From Sporohalobacter salinus (GTDB lineage Bacteria; Bacillota; Halanaerobiia; Halobacteroidales; Acetohalobiaceae), in the NCBI RefSeq assembly GCF_016908635.1, contig NZ_JAFBEG010000001.1, forward strand, positions 1 to 64,000: 64,000 bases of DNA. The letters run 5' to 3'. Below are positions 1 to 8,577 of this stretch, in pieces. The position numbers and the translations under genes were made by a program. The notes below the pieces were generated by a model. That model searched no databases and was not told the DNA's origin. It saw only the letters and a list, made by a program, of their open reading frames with translations. Position 1 is the first letter of the stretch; each line of letters opens with the position of its first letter.

Positions 1-116
1 TCTCCTTTCTTTGTAGTTATGTTTTAGTGGGTTAAAACTATTATACTCCTAGGAAGGAGAGGGGTTCAAGTTTCATATAACTTAACAGAACTATAATAAA
101 TAAAAGGAGGATCTAA

Positions 117-614
117 ATGAATACTTGGTCTCCTTATTTAGTAGGGACTGGAATTGGTATTTTAAGTTGGTTTACTTTTTTGTTATCAGATAAAACAATT
201 GGTGTTTCTACTGCTTTTGTTCGGACGGCAGGGATGATAGAGAGATTATTTAGAGGAGATAAGGCATTAGAAAAGCCATATTATGAAGAATATCCTCCAA
301 TTATAGATTGGGGATGGATGTTTGTAGTAGGAATAGCAATAGGGGCTTTCATAGCTGCAAAGTTATCAGGAAATTTTAAGGTGATCTCAACACCTGATTT
401 TTGGAGCCAACAGTTTGGAAATTCCAATTTATTTAGGTGGATATCAGCAGGGATTGGTGGAATATTTATAGGTTTTGGAGCTAGATGGGCTGGAGGATGT
501 ACCAGTGGTCACGGGATAAGCGGGACTTTGCAATTAGCAGTTATTAGTTGGATTACTTTTATATTTTTCTTTATTGGTGGAGTTGCTTCAGCATTTATTT
601 TCTATTCTTTTTAA
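117..614 (+). CDS. YeeE/YedE-family sulfur transport half-protein (first of pair)
   Basis: A 165-residue integral membrane protein with about four hydrophobic segments. The family signature is in the C-terminal half, around residues 122-136: a Gly-rich loop GARWAGGCTSGHGISG with a single Cys. This loop is typical of YeeE/YedE (DUF395) proteins, which move reduced sulfur compounds such as thiosulfate across the inner membrane. The protein is about half the length of E. coli YeeE, and the next gene encodes the other half, so the two probably form a heteromeric channel. Start chosen at ATG 117 behind a strong AAAGGAGG. The 12-nt gap to the next gene implies one transcript. The sulfur substrate cannot be read from sequence; transfer of selenium compounds is conceivable given the selenium-linked genes downstream, but that is speculation. 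Confidence 0.8.
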   Translation: MNTWSPYLVGTGIGILSWFTFLLSDKTIGVSTAFVRTAGMIERLFRGDKALEKPYYEEYPPIIDWGWMFVVGIAIGAFIAAKLSGNFKVISTPDFWSQQFGNSNLFRWISAGIGGIFIGFGARWAGGCTSGHGISGTLQLAVISWITFIFFFIGGVASAFIFYSF

Positions 615-626
615 AGGAGGAGACTT

Positions 627-1181
627 ATGTTAACTGATCTTCATAATAAGGATAGATTACAGCTTTTTTTTGGTTTAACTATGGGGATTATATTCGGAGG
701 ATTACTCCAAAAGGGAGGCCTTACGAATTATCAAGTTATAATTGGTCAGTTGTTGCTAAGGGATTTTACAATGTTTAAGGTTGTCTCCAGTGCAATTATT
801 ACTGGAATGATTGGAACTTATTTTCTTAAAGGAGAAGGATTGGTTGAAATACATCCTGGGTCAGGTTCTTTGTGGACTGCTGTTTTTGGGGGCTTAATAT
901 TTGGTGTTGGTTTTGGAATTTTAGGTTATTGTCCAGGGACAGCAGTTGGAGCTTTTGGAACCGGAGCTATAGATGGTTTATTTGGCATATTAGGAATAAT
1001 AGTAGGGGCTTGGTTATTTAGTCTAATTTATCCTCTAATTAATGATACTTTTTTAACTAAAGAAGAATTTGATCAGCTTACGATTCCAGAAATGTTAGGA
1101 ATTAATCATTGGTTAGTCATTGTTTTAGTTGTAGTTATCTTAATTTCAGTTTTAGGATTAATTGAAAAGATGGGGTTATAA
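627..1181 (+). CDS. YeeE/YedE-family sulfur transport half-protein (second of pair)
   Basis: A 184-residue membrane protein and partner of the preceding gene. It carries the second family motif, LGYCPGTAVGAFGTG, near residues 98-112, again with one Cys inside a Gly-rich re-entrant loop. The Cys loops of the two halves are the expected relay for passing thiosulfate or persulfide sulfur. The start at ATG 627 follows AAAGGAGGAG. A strong bidirectional hairpin ends the two-gene operon. No sulfurtransferase (TusA/rhodanese) gene is next to it in this window, so the downstream acceptor is unknown. Confidence 0.8.
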   Translation: MLTDLHNKDRLQLFFGLTMGIIFGGLLQKGGLTNYQVIIGQLLLRDFTMFKVVSSAIITGMIGTYFLKGEGLVEIHPGSGSLWTAVFGGLIFGVGFGILGYCPGTAVGAFGTGAIDGLFGILGIIVGAWLFSLIYPLINDTFLTKEEFDQLTIPEMLGINHWLVIVLVVVILISVLGLIEKMGL

Positions 1182-1183
1182 TA

Positions 1184-1228
1184 AAACCCCCTGGGATTCC
1201 ATGAATTATAAGGAATCTCAGGGGGTTA
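1184..1228. terminator. Bidirectional terminator between yeeE pair and P-type ATPase
   Basis: Near-perfect 16-bp inverted repeat (AACCCCCTGGGATTCC against GGAATCTCAGGGGGTT) around an 11-nt loop. It has a T-rich tract on the minus-strand side and an AT-rich tail on the plus side. It sits between convergent genes and would serve both. Confidence 0.85.
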
Positions 1229-1246
1229 ATAATTTTAATATATAAT

Positions 1247-3976
1247 TTAAGCATTTTTTCGTTTATACCATTTGACTCCCTCAAAAGCTAGTAAGAAAAT
1301 TCCACCTGCTGATAGAATGCTAAACCAGTCTTGGATTGGCACCGGGGCAAAATCAAGGTAAGAGTTAAGGCCTGGCATGTAAACAACTGTTAATACTAAA
1401 ACAATTGACAGTAGAATAGAGTAGATCATTTTTCTGTTGCTAAATAAATTTCTATTGAACAGACTAGTAAACTTATATCGTCGCGAAAGTATATTTATAA
1501 GCTGACAAACAGCAATAGTTAAATAAGTTATCGTAGTGGCTCGGGGATATAAGGCGTGGCTTTCTGTAAGTTCATTGCCTACACCACTAACAAAGAGGCC
1601 ATAGTTTATAAAAGCTAGTCCTCCCATTAAAATACCTAAAAAGAGAACTTCAATTGTACTATTTCTATTAATAATATGTTCATCTCGTTCTCGGGGAGGA
1701 GTAGTCATTAATTCTTCGGAACCAGGATCAAATGTTAATGCTGTTAGAGGAAGTATCTCTGCCAGCAGATCAATGGAGAGAATTTGAATAGCTAGAATCG
1801 GTATCGGCCATCCAAATAAAGCTGCTCCAATTAAGCCTAACAGTACAATTGATAGTTCGGCTCCGTTACTTGTTAGAGAAGCAAGTACTGTTTTTTTGAG
1901 ATTATTATAAATCGTTCTTCCTTGTTTGATAGCATGGACCAGTGTAGGATAACTATCATCTAACAGAACCATTTCAGCTGTTTCTTTTGATACGTCAGTT
2001 CCCGCCTGCCCCATAGCAACACCGATATGGGCACTTTTTAGCGCTGGAGCATCATTAACTCCATCTCCTGTAACGGCAACGATTTTATCCTGTTCTTTTA
2101 GTTGTTTTACGATCCTTAATTTATCTTCTGGAGATACTCGAGAAAAGACTATAGATTCATTCTCATTCATTTTATGTTTTAATTCTTCTTCTGAAAGCTG
2201 TTGTAGATCTTGGCTAGTAATAACCGGCATTTCTCCTTTGGCACCTAGATTAATTTCTTCTGCTATGGCTTTAGCTGTTATTGCATGGTCACCGGTCATT
2301 ATATAGGTGTTGATATGGGCTTGGTGGGCATCTTCAATTGCTTCCTTGACTCCTTCTTTTGGTGGGTCTATCATAGCTACTAATCCTAGAAAAACAACAT
2401 CTCGTTCAATTTCATCTATAACATAGTCGGTTTCATCAGGACCAAGCTTGCGATAAGCAATAGCTAGTACTCGCATGGCTTGATCGGAATACTTTTCATT
2501 CAGTTCATTTAACCTTTGCTTATCCTGTTCGGTAATTTCTACTTTTTCTCCGTCCTTATAAATATAATTGGATACTGATAGGACGCTATTTAGAGCTCCT
2601 TTCATAGTTAAAACCTTACTATCTTCAAATTGCCTTATTGAACTCATTCTTTTGCGTTCCGAATCAAAACTAAATTCATGGAGTTCAGGATTCTCTTTAT
2701 CTTCTTTAGGAGATCGCGTATCTAGCTTAGTGGATAAAGTTATTAAAGCAGCTTCAGTAGGATCTCCTATTGGATACCATCCAGAGTGGTCTTCATCTGG
2801 AGAATGAATTTCAGCATTTGAAGCCATAGTAGCGGCATCAAACATTATTTCAAGTTCATCTATTTTTTCTTCACTTAGGGGATTACCATCTTGATCTAGA
2901 ATATCTCCTTCAGGTTTATAACCAAGTCCGGTAATTTCATATTCTTGATCATTAAACCAGACATGTTTAACAGTCATTTCGTTTTTGGTTAGGGTACCGG
3001 TTTTATCTGTAGAAATTATATTTGTAGAACCAAGGGTTTCAACTGAAGAGAGCTTTTTAACTACTGCATTTTGTTCAGACATCTTAGCTATTCCTTGAGA
3101 AAGAGCTACGGTAACCTGCATAGGTAAAGCCTGAGGAACGATAGCAACTGTTATGCCAAGGCCATAAATTAAGGCATAGTAAAGATCGAGTCCTCGATAA
3201 ATACTGACACCGAATAATAAGATTCCTATAAGGACTGCAAAGATTGCTAAGCGGTTAGCAACTACTGTTAGCTCCTGTTGTAAAGGCGATTGGGACCTTT
3301 CTTCTTCTTGGGTTAAGGAAGCAATCTTACCCATTTCAGTTTCTTCTCCTGTAGATACAATTACACCTTTTGCTGAGCCAGAAGCAACATTAGTGCCCAT
3401 ATAGGCCATATTATTACGGTCAGCAACTGAACGCTCTTCATTAATTTGATTGCTGTGTTTTTCTTGAGGCATTGATTCGCCTGTTAGAGCTACATCATTT
3501 GTTCTAAGATTGTGGGATTCCATTATTCTTATATCAGCAGGAACTTTGTCCCCTTCTTCTAGGCTAATTATGTCACCAGGAACTAATTTCTGTTGGGATA
3601 GTTCTTGGATTTCTCCGTTTCTGTAAACTTTGGCAGGAGAGCGGACTAATTCTTTTAAAGAAGACATTATCTCTTCAGCTTTGAACTCCTGAAAAAAACC
3701 TATTATTACATTGATGACGACAATAGATAGCATTACAATTGCATCACGATAATTTTGGATTAACAAAGACATACCAGAGGCAACTACCAGCATTATTGTT
3801 AACACATCTTTAAACTGTGATAGTAATAAGACCCACTTTGGTGTTCCCTCAGAAGTTTTTAATTCATTTTCGCCGTATTTTTCTAATCTCTTTTGGGCTT
3901 CTTCGTTAGAAATTCCTTCTTGACTAGTATTAAGTTGTTCAAAGACGTTTTTAACCTGTTGTTGATAAAAATTGAT
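1247..3976 (-). CDS. P-type cation-transporting ATPase (PacL/SERCA-like), apparent AUC start
   Basis: This is a P2-type ATPase that pumps a cation across the membrane using ATP. Visible motifs are the phosphorylation site DKTGTLT (around residue 325), TGDHAITA, the hinge TGDGVNDAPAL, and about ten membrane segments. From the GTG at 3805 the protein has 852 residues but lacks the N-terminal cation-ATPase domain. That domain is encoded in the same frame upstream (residues reading NEEAQKRLEKYGENEL) back to 3976, giving about 909 residues, the usual size. No ATG, GTG or TTG occurs between the upstream stop and 3805. An AUC codon at 3976 lies 7 nt after the RBS AAAGGTAGGTG, so I chose it. The M4 motif reads PQALP rather than PEGLP, so cation specificity may differ from Ca2+. 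A start-codon mutation is the alternative. Confidence 0.85.
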   Translation of the reverse strand: MNFYQQQVKNVFEQLNTSQEGISNEEAQKRLEKYGENELKTSEGTPKWVLLLSQFKDVLTIMLVVASGMSLLIQNYRDAIVMLSIVVINVIIGFFQEFKAEEIMSSLKELVRSPAKVYRNGEIQELSQQKLVPGDIISLEEGDKVPADIRIMESHNLRTNDVALTGESMPQEKHSNQINEERSVADRNNMAYMGTNVASGSAKGVIVSTGEETEMGKIASLTQEEERSQSPLQQELTVVANRLAIFAVLIGILLFGVSIYRGLDLYYALIYGLGITVAIVPQALPMQVTVALSQGIAKMSEQNAVVKKLSSVETLGSTNIISTDKTGTLTKNEMTVKHVWFNDQEYEITGLGYKPEGDILDQDGNPLSEEKIDELEIMFDAATMASNAEIHSPDEDHSGWYPIGDPTEAALITLSTKLDTRSPKEDKENPELHEFSFDSERKRMSSIRQFEDSKVLTMKGALNSVLSVSNYIYKDGEKVEITEQDKQRLNELNEKYSDQAMRVLAIAYRKLGPDETDYVIDEIERDVVFLGLVAMIDPPKEGVKEAIEDAHQAHINTYIMTGDHAITAKAIAEEINLGAKGEMPVITSQDLQQLSEEELKHKMNENESIVFSRVSPEDKLRIVKQLKEQDKIVAVTGDGVNDAPALKSAHIGVAMGQAGTDVSKETAEMVLLDDSYPTLVHAIKQGRTIYNNLKKTVLASLTSNGAELSIVLLGLIGAALFGWPIPILAIQILSIDLLAEILPLTALTFDPGSEELMTTPPRERDEHIINRNSTIEVLFLGILMGGLAFINYGLFVSGVGNELTESHALYPRATTITYLTIAVCQLINILSRRYKFTSLFNRNLFSNRKMIYSILLSIVLVLTVVYMPGLNSYLDFAPVPIQDWFSILSAGGIFLLAFEGVKWYKRKNA

Positions 3977-3983
3977 ACTTTTA

Positions 3984-3994
3984 CACCTACCTTT
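3984..3994 (-). promoter_or_regulatory. Ribosome binding site that supports the AUC start of the P-type ATPase
   Basis: On the minus strand the bases read AAAGGTAGGTG, followed by 7 nt and then the in-frame AUC at 3976. An in-frame TAA lies just upstream of this RBS, so translation of the N-terminal domain must begin within the next few codons. None of those is a standard start codon. Confidence 0.55.
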
Positions 3995-4280
3995 CTTTTA
4001 ACTTTTGATAATAATTTATTATAGTGTTATTTTATCGTCTTTTATTTTTACTCTTTTTATCATTTTTTATACTTTAGATCTTTAAATATAATTTATCTAA
4101 AATGCCTTAAGAAAATTCCATTTAAATCTTTAGCTTTATTTAGGTGGAGGCTGAAATTTATAGTATTTCGGAGAAGTAGGGATTAAAATGTAGGAATAGC
4201 TAATAAATGGATTTCTTATTATCTTAATCTATATAAAATTAGATTGTAATTACTATTCAATTACTTGCATAAGCTTTATA
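3995..4280. other. Intergenic region between divergent genes
   Basis: About 290 bp of AT-rich DNA separate the divergently transcribed P-type ATPase and DUF2935 genes. It should hold both promoters. I could not pick either with confidence, and I see no coding potential or structured RNA here. Confidence 0.5.
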
Positions 4281-4295
4281 AAAGGAGTGGTGAAC

Positions 4296-5072
4296 TTGTC
4301 TCAAAGTATTTCAAAGGAAAGATTGAATTTGTCTTTTTGGATGAGAATTTTTAAGGAACATGCCTTATTTATTAAGCGGGGATTAACTTGTGATAGAACA
4401 GATTTAATTGAAGAGGCAGAGTTTTTTTATGACACTTTTGATCAACTTCAGGCTAGAGCAGAATCAACAGGTTCTTTAACTGATAATGATGGATTATTAC
4501 AAGAATCTATTACAACTACAAAAGAATTATTAGATTTTAAAAAAGAAATACTAAGGATTTTAATTCAATGCGAAAATATTTTTAACCTTTATCCTCTTTT
4601 AATAAACCATACTATCAGAGAAGCTGAAGAATTTATTAGTTTAGCAACTATATATTGTAATAATAAACTTAAATTTCCTCAAATAATTCTAGCTGAAGAA
4701 ATTTTTTGGTTGAGGGGCATGAAAGATCATACTAATTTTATCCTTCATTTGCTAGATCCTTCAGAGTTAACTTTCCTTGCAAAAACTCGTAAATTCAAAC
4801 GTAAATTTACTAAACTTTATTGTCAAGCTTTAGATTTAGAATCTATGTTACAATCTAACCCAGATACTTTTCCTAAAATACCCTATTTTACTAATAAAAT
4901 TATTGCTGAAACTGAAGAATTATATTACTTTAAAGAGGAATTAAGACAATTATTAAATGAGTGTAAAATATTATCGATTACTGTTCCACTCTTTGCTGAT
5001 CATACTGTTCGAGAAACAGATCATTTTCTCGTAGTTATTGAGCAAATTAAAAAACATTTTCAAATTAAATAA
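4296..5072 (+). CDS. DUF2935 protein (two tandem repeats)
   Basis: A roughly 258-residue all-helical soluble protein built from two copies of the DUF2935 repeat. The first copy (about residues 10-125) begins with a WMRIFKEHALFI motif and the second (about 135-250) with FWLRGMKDHTNFIL. Each has the conserved EH or DH pair and a later NHTIREAEEF or DHTVRETDHF segment, whose His/Glu residues look suited to a metal or small ligand. The family is widespread in spore-forming Firmicutes and has no established function. TTG 4296 is preferred over GTG 4287 because the RBS AAAGGAG ends at 4287, eight bases before the TTG. It appears to be a single-gene unit. Confidence 0.75.
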   Translation: MSQSISKERLNLSFWMRIFKEHALFIKRGLTCDRTDLIEEAEFFYDTFDQLQARAESTGSLTDNDGLLQESITTTKELLDFKKEILRILIQCENIFNLYPLLINHTIREAEEFISLATIYCNNKLKFPQIILAEEIFWLRGMKDHTNFILHLLDPSELTFLAKTRKFKRKFTKLYCQALDLESMLQSNPDTFPKIPYFTNKIIAETEELYYFKEELRQLLNECKILSITVPLFADHTVRETDHFLVVIEQIKKHFQIK

Positions 5073-5189
5073 TTAAAAATCCAATTTTAACATTAATTTA
5101 ATAATTATTTAATTAATTCATAATAGTAATATGGCATACTATGGGTGAAAGAGAACTATTCATAATAATGCAAATAAGGAGGAAAAGAA

Positions 5190-6656
5190 ATGATTCCTAA
5201 GAAGTTATTTAAGAAAGTTTTATTACTTACCTTAGTAACTGTTTTATTATTTACAGGAGTTAGTGTTAAATTAGCACAAGCAGCAGAAGTGCCTAAGTAT
5301 GTATTCTTTTTTATTGGTGATGGAATGGGAGCTTCACAGAGACAGGCAGCAGAATATTATTTAAAGAATATTACTGGAGATAAGACTAAAAAATTAACCA
5401 TGAATAAGCTTCCGGTAGCAGGATTGAATACTACTCAGGCGGCTGATTCATTAGTAACTGACTCAGCTGCTGCTGGTACAGCTTTGGCTACTGGTCATAA
5501 AACAAATAGTCAAGTTATTGCTCAATCACCAGATGGTACGCATTTAAAAACTTTAGTTGAAGCAGCAGAAGAACAGGGTATGGCCACTGGAATTATTACC
5601 ACTTCTCGGTTAACTCATGCTACTCCAGCTACATTTGCTTCCCACGTTAAAAATAGATATTTACCGAATAAAATAGCTAATCAATACTTAAAAAGCGGTG
5701 TTGATTTTTTTGCCGGTGGCGGTTATAGACACTTTATTCCTAGTAATGGTTTAGAATATAAGGGACAAAAATTAAAATCTAAACGAAAAGATGATCGTAA
5801 TTTGGTTAAAAAATTTGAAAATAAAGGATACACTACTTTCTTATCTAAGCAAGATACAGAATCTTTCTTTAGCTTTAATCCTCAGGGGAAAGAAAAAGTA
5901 TTTGCTTCCTTTACTTACAGTCATACTCCATATGAATTAGATAGAAAGCGAACTGATGCTACTCCTAGTTTAGCTAAAATGACAGAAAAAGGTATTGACA
6001 CTTTAGCTAATTATAATAACGGTTTCTTTATGATGGTGGAAGGAGCGCGAATTGATCATGCTTGTCATGCTAATGATCCAGCAGGAGCTGTTCATGATAC
6101 TTTAGCATTTGATAAAGCTGTAAACAAAGCCTATGATTTTTATAAACAACATCCTGATGAAACATTAATTATAGTTGCTGCTGATCACGAGACTGGTGGT
6201 TTTGGATTAGGATTTGCTAAGCAATATTTCTTAAAAATGGATCAATTACAAAAAGCTAAAGTAACTACTGCTAGTACTTTAGCTGGCAAATATAAAGAAT
6301 TTAATCAAGATAAAGCTAAGTACTTTAATTATATTGCTGAAAAGTTAGGACTAGAGGACTTAAATCCAGAAGAAAAAGAAACTATCATTAAAGCTATGAA
6401 TATTGTTGAGGAAGATAGAAAATATGATACATCTACTTATGGTCCGAGCTACTACGATCCAGTAGCAATTGCTACTACTCATGTACTTTCTAAACGGGCT
6501 GGATTGGAATGGACTACATATGCTCACTCTGCTACTCCAGTGCCTTTAACTGCTATCGGAGTAGAAGCAGAGAAGTTAGGTGGCTATAAAGACAATACAG
6601 AAGTAGGGCGAACTATTGCTCACATCATGAATTTTCAGTTAACTACAACTTACTAA
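5190..6656 (+). CDS. phoA: Secreted alkaline phosphatase
   Basis: A 488-residue alkaline phosphatase that releases phosphate from organic esters outside the cytoplasm. An N-terminal signal peptide (KKLFKK, then a hydrophobic run ending near AQA-AE, residue 32) precedes the catalytic domain. The first metal-binding motif is FFIGDGMGASQ (about residue 40) and the nucleophile Ser lies in VTDSAAAGTA (about residue 92). Later ligands appear in ARIDHACHAND and AADHETGG. These are the two-zinc and magnesium centres of the PhoA family. The start at ATG 5190 follows AAGGAGG. It stands alone with its own terminator. No Pho-box was recognised. Confidence 0.93.
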   Translation: MIPKKLFKKVLLLTLVTVLLFTGVSVKLAQAAEVPKYVFFFIGDGMGASQRQAAEYYLKNITGDKTKKLTMNKLPVAGLNTTQAADSLVTDSAAAGTALATGHKTNSQVIAQSPDGTHLKTLVEAAEEQGMATGIITTSRLTHATPATFASHVKNRYLPNKIANQYLKSGVDFFAGGGYRHFIPSNGLEYKGQKLKSKRKDDRNLVKKFENKGYTTFLSKQDTESFFSFNPQGKEKVFASFTYSHTPYELDRKRTDATPSLAKMTEKGIDTLANYNNGFFMMVEGARIDHACHANDPAGAVHDTLAFDKAVNKAYDFYKQHPDETLIIVAADHETGGFGLGFAKQYFLKMDQLQKAKVTTASTLAGKYKEFNQDKAKYFNYIAEKLGLEDLNPEEKETIIKAMNIVEEDRKYDTSTYGPSYYDPVAIATTHVLSKRAGLEWTTYAHSATPVPLTAIGVEAEKLGGYKDNTEVGRTIAHIMNFQLTTTY

Positions 6657-6664
6657 GCAAGCAA

Positions 6665-6690
6665 TAGGAGAGAGTATATACTCTCTCCTA
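6665..6690 (+). terminator. Hairpin after alkaline phosphatase
   Basis: Perfect 10-bp inverted repeat, TAGGAGAGAG and CTCTCTCCTA, around the loop TATATA, 9 nt after the stop codon. The downstream tail is only moderately T-rich, so it may be a weak terminator or a 3' stabilising hairpin. Confidence 0.65.
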
Positions 6691-6714
6691 TAATATTTCA
6701 GGGGAGGATTTAGA

Positions 6715-7905
6715 TTGAAAAAATCCAGATTTATACCTTTTATTTTGATTATGACAGTAATGATTTTAGCTTTTAGTTTTCAGATAAATGGTGAAGTTAT
6801 TAATTTGTCTAATACTTCACAGGGTAATCCAGAAATTAAAGCTAAGGTATTAAAGGTGGATAATAGCAATGTAATGCAAGCTGGAATGACTAAAGTAGGA
6901 AATCAATATTTGAAAATAAAGATTAAAGAAGGAAAGTATAGGGGGAAAACTGTTAGAGCTTCTAATGCTTTAAAAGGTAAATTGCAGATTGATAATCAAT
7001 TTAAGGTTGGGGATACAGTAATTGCTACAGTAATAGAAAGTAATAACAAAATCACTGCTGCTAAAGTAATAGATTTATGGCGATTACCCTGGGAATTGTG
7101 CGTTTTTGGTATTTTTATATTTTTATTAATTTTATATGCAGGTTATACAGGAATAAAAGCTTTATTTTCTTTTGTTACTAGTTTGTATGTGATTTGGTAT
7201 ATCTTAATTCCCGGTTTATTAGAAGGACAGCAACCGTTAATTTTATCAGCTGGAGTACTTATTTTATTATCAGCTATTATTATTTTTTCAGTAGCCGGAC
7301 TTAATAAAAAAGGATTGGCGGCTTTTATCAGTACTATATCAGGATTATTTATGACTATTGGGATTCCTCTTTTTGTTGGTGATAAATTAGCTTTAAAAGG
7401 GATGACTGCACCATTTGCTCAGACTTTGGTTTTTAGCGGTCATACTAATCTTAATATGAAATTTATTTTATATGCTGCTATTATAATTGGAGCTTCCGGA
7501 GCTGCAATGGATATTGCTATGGATGTAGCTGCTTCTATGGCAGAAGTTAAGCATAAAAAACCAGAAATTAATAGAAAAGAATTAATTCAGTCCGGATTTA
7601 ATGTTGGAAAAGCTGTAATTGGAACTATGACTACTACTTTATTATTGGCTTATTCAGGTGGCTACCTTACTATGTTAATGGCCTTTGCTACAAAACATTC
7701 CAGCTTTAGAAGAATGATAAATTTTAAAATGGTTTCAGCTGAGATATTAAGGACGTTGACTGGAAGCATTGGACTAGTATTGGTAGCTCCTATTACTGCT
7801 ATTGTTGCTGATTGGATTTATTCTTTAGAAAAGACAGAATTATTTGAAATAGAACTTATTCAAACCTTTAAAAATAAAATGGCTAAATTATTATCATTGA
7901 ATTAA
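6715..7905 (+). CDS. YibE/F-family membrane protein
   Basis: A 396-residue YibE/F-like protein. An N-terminal signal anchor (residues 5-25) is followed by an extracytoplasmic beta-rich segment (about 35-120). Some seven transmembrane helices follow, containing the family's Gly-rich ASGAAMDIAMDVAASMAEV region (about 255-275). The physiological role is not established for this family. In some Firmicutes it is linked to antibiotic or stress response. The start is TTG 6715 behind GGGGAGG; no ATG lies nearby in frame. The gene ends in a shared terminator with the convergent thi operon. Confidence 0.8.
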   Translation: MKKSRFIPFILIMTVMILAFSFQINGEVINLSNTSQGNPEIKAKVLKVDNSNVMQAGMTKVGNQYLKIKIKEGKYRGKTVRASNALKGKLQIDNQFKVGDTVIATVIESNNKITAAKVIDLWRLPWELCVFGIFIFLLILYAGYTGIKALFSFVTSLYVIWYILIPGLLEGQQPLILSAGVLILLSAIIIFSVAGLNKKGLAAFISTISGLFMTIGIPLFVGDKLALKGMTAPFAQTLVFSGHTNLNMKFILYAAIIIGASGAAMDIAMDVAASMAEVKHKKPEINRKELIQSGFNVGKAVIGTMTTTLLLAYSGGYLTMLMAFATKHSSFRRMINFKMVSAEILRTLTGSIGLVLVAPITAIVADWIYSLEKTELFEIELIQTFKNKMAKLLSLN

Positions 7906-7943
7906 AAAGAAGGGTCAACTAATAAATGTTGCCCCTTCTTTTT
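7904..7943. terminator. Bidirectional terminator between yibE/F and the thi operon
   Basis: AAAAAGAAGGG then TCAAC pairs with GTTG and CCCCTTCTTTTT around an 8-nt loop. It has A-runs on one side and T-runs on the other, so it can stop transcription from both directions. It sits exactly between two convergent units. Confidence 0.85.
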
Positions 7944-7952
7944 AACTTTAGT

Positions 7953-8576
7953 TTATTTCTTTCTAATGCTTTTAATTTTATTTATTATATTTTCTGCACC
8001 TACAATTTCAGTTACCATACTAATACATTTAGCTCCTCGAGATTTTACTATATCCATATTGTGCTCTTTGATACCTCCAATTGCTACAAAAGGAAGATCA
8101 ATATTTTCTACTACATAATCTAAATACTCTAATCCAACGGGATCGCAGACATCTTCTTTAGTGTTGGTTTTAAAAATTGGACCAACTCCTATATAATCAG
8201 CTCCACGATTTTGAGCTTCTCTAGCCTGTTGTGGTGAATGAGTAGATAAACCAATAATCTTATCTTGGCCGACAAGATTTCTCACCTCTTCAATGGGGAG
8301 GTCCTCTTGACCAATATGAATTCCATCGGCATCTACAGCTAAAGCCAGATCAACATCATCATTAATAATGAATTTAACTCCAGCTTGCTTAGTCATTTCA
8401 CGAAGTTTAAGACATTCTTTATATTTGTAAAGCATTTTTTTCTTTTTATCTCGATACTGAATAATTTCAATTTCTGCCCTTAACATTTTGTCAACTACTT
8501 CAATATTACTTCGTCCTAATGAATATTCTTCGGCTGTTAGGCAGTACAAATCTGTATCTAAAACATCCTGTACCAT
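7953..8576 (-). CDS. thiE: Thiamine phosphate synthase
   Basis: A 207-residue TIM-barrel enzyme that joins HMP-pyrophosphate and the thiazole phosphate to make thiamine phosphate. Family motifs are present: IQYRDK near residue 42, FIINDDVDLAL around 75, DGIHIGQEDLP around 90, and the C-terminal phosphate loop VAIGGI. Start ATG 8576 was chosen because GGAGG lies 6 nt upstream, inside the end of thiF. A longer reading from 8597 overlaps thiF and has no RBS. It is the last gene of the riboswitch-controlled thiSGHFE operon. Confidence 0.93.
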   Translation of the reverse strand: MVQDVLDTDLYCLTAEEYSLGRSNIEVVDKMLRAEIEIIQYRDKKKKMLYKYKECLKLREMTKQAGVKFIINDDVDLALAVDADGIHIGQEDLPIEEVRNLVGQDKIIGLSTHSPQQAREAQNRGADYIGVGPIFKTNTKEDVCDPVGLEYLDYVVENIDLPFVAIGGIKEHNMDIVKSRGAKCISMVTEIVGAENIINKIKSIRKK

Positions 8577-8577
8577 A

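Noticed and set aside
3801-3805. GTG at 3805 as the start of the P-type ATPase
   Set aside because: The N-terminal family domain continues in frame for 57 codons upstream, and this GTG falls inside that domain's linker with no RBS-like sequence suited to it.
7926-8123. Small plus-strand ORF opposite thiE
   Set aside because: Shadow of thiE with low-complexity F/Y/I-rich translation, no RBS, and it runs through the shared terminator.
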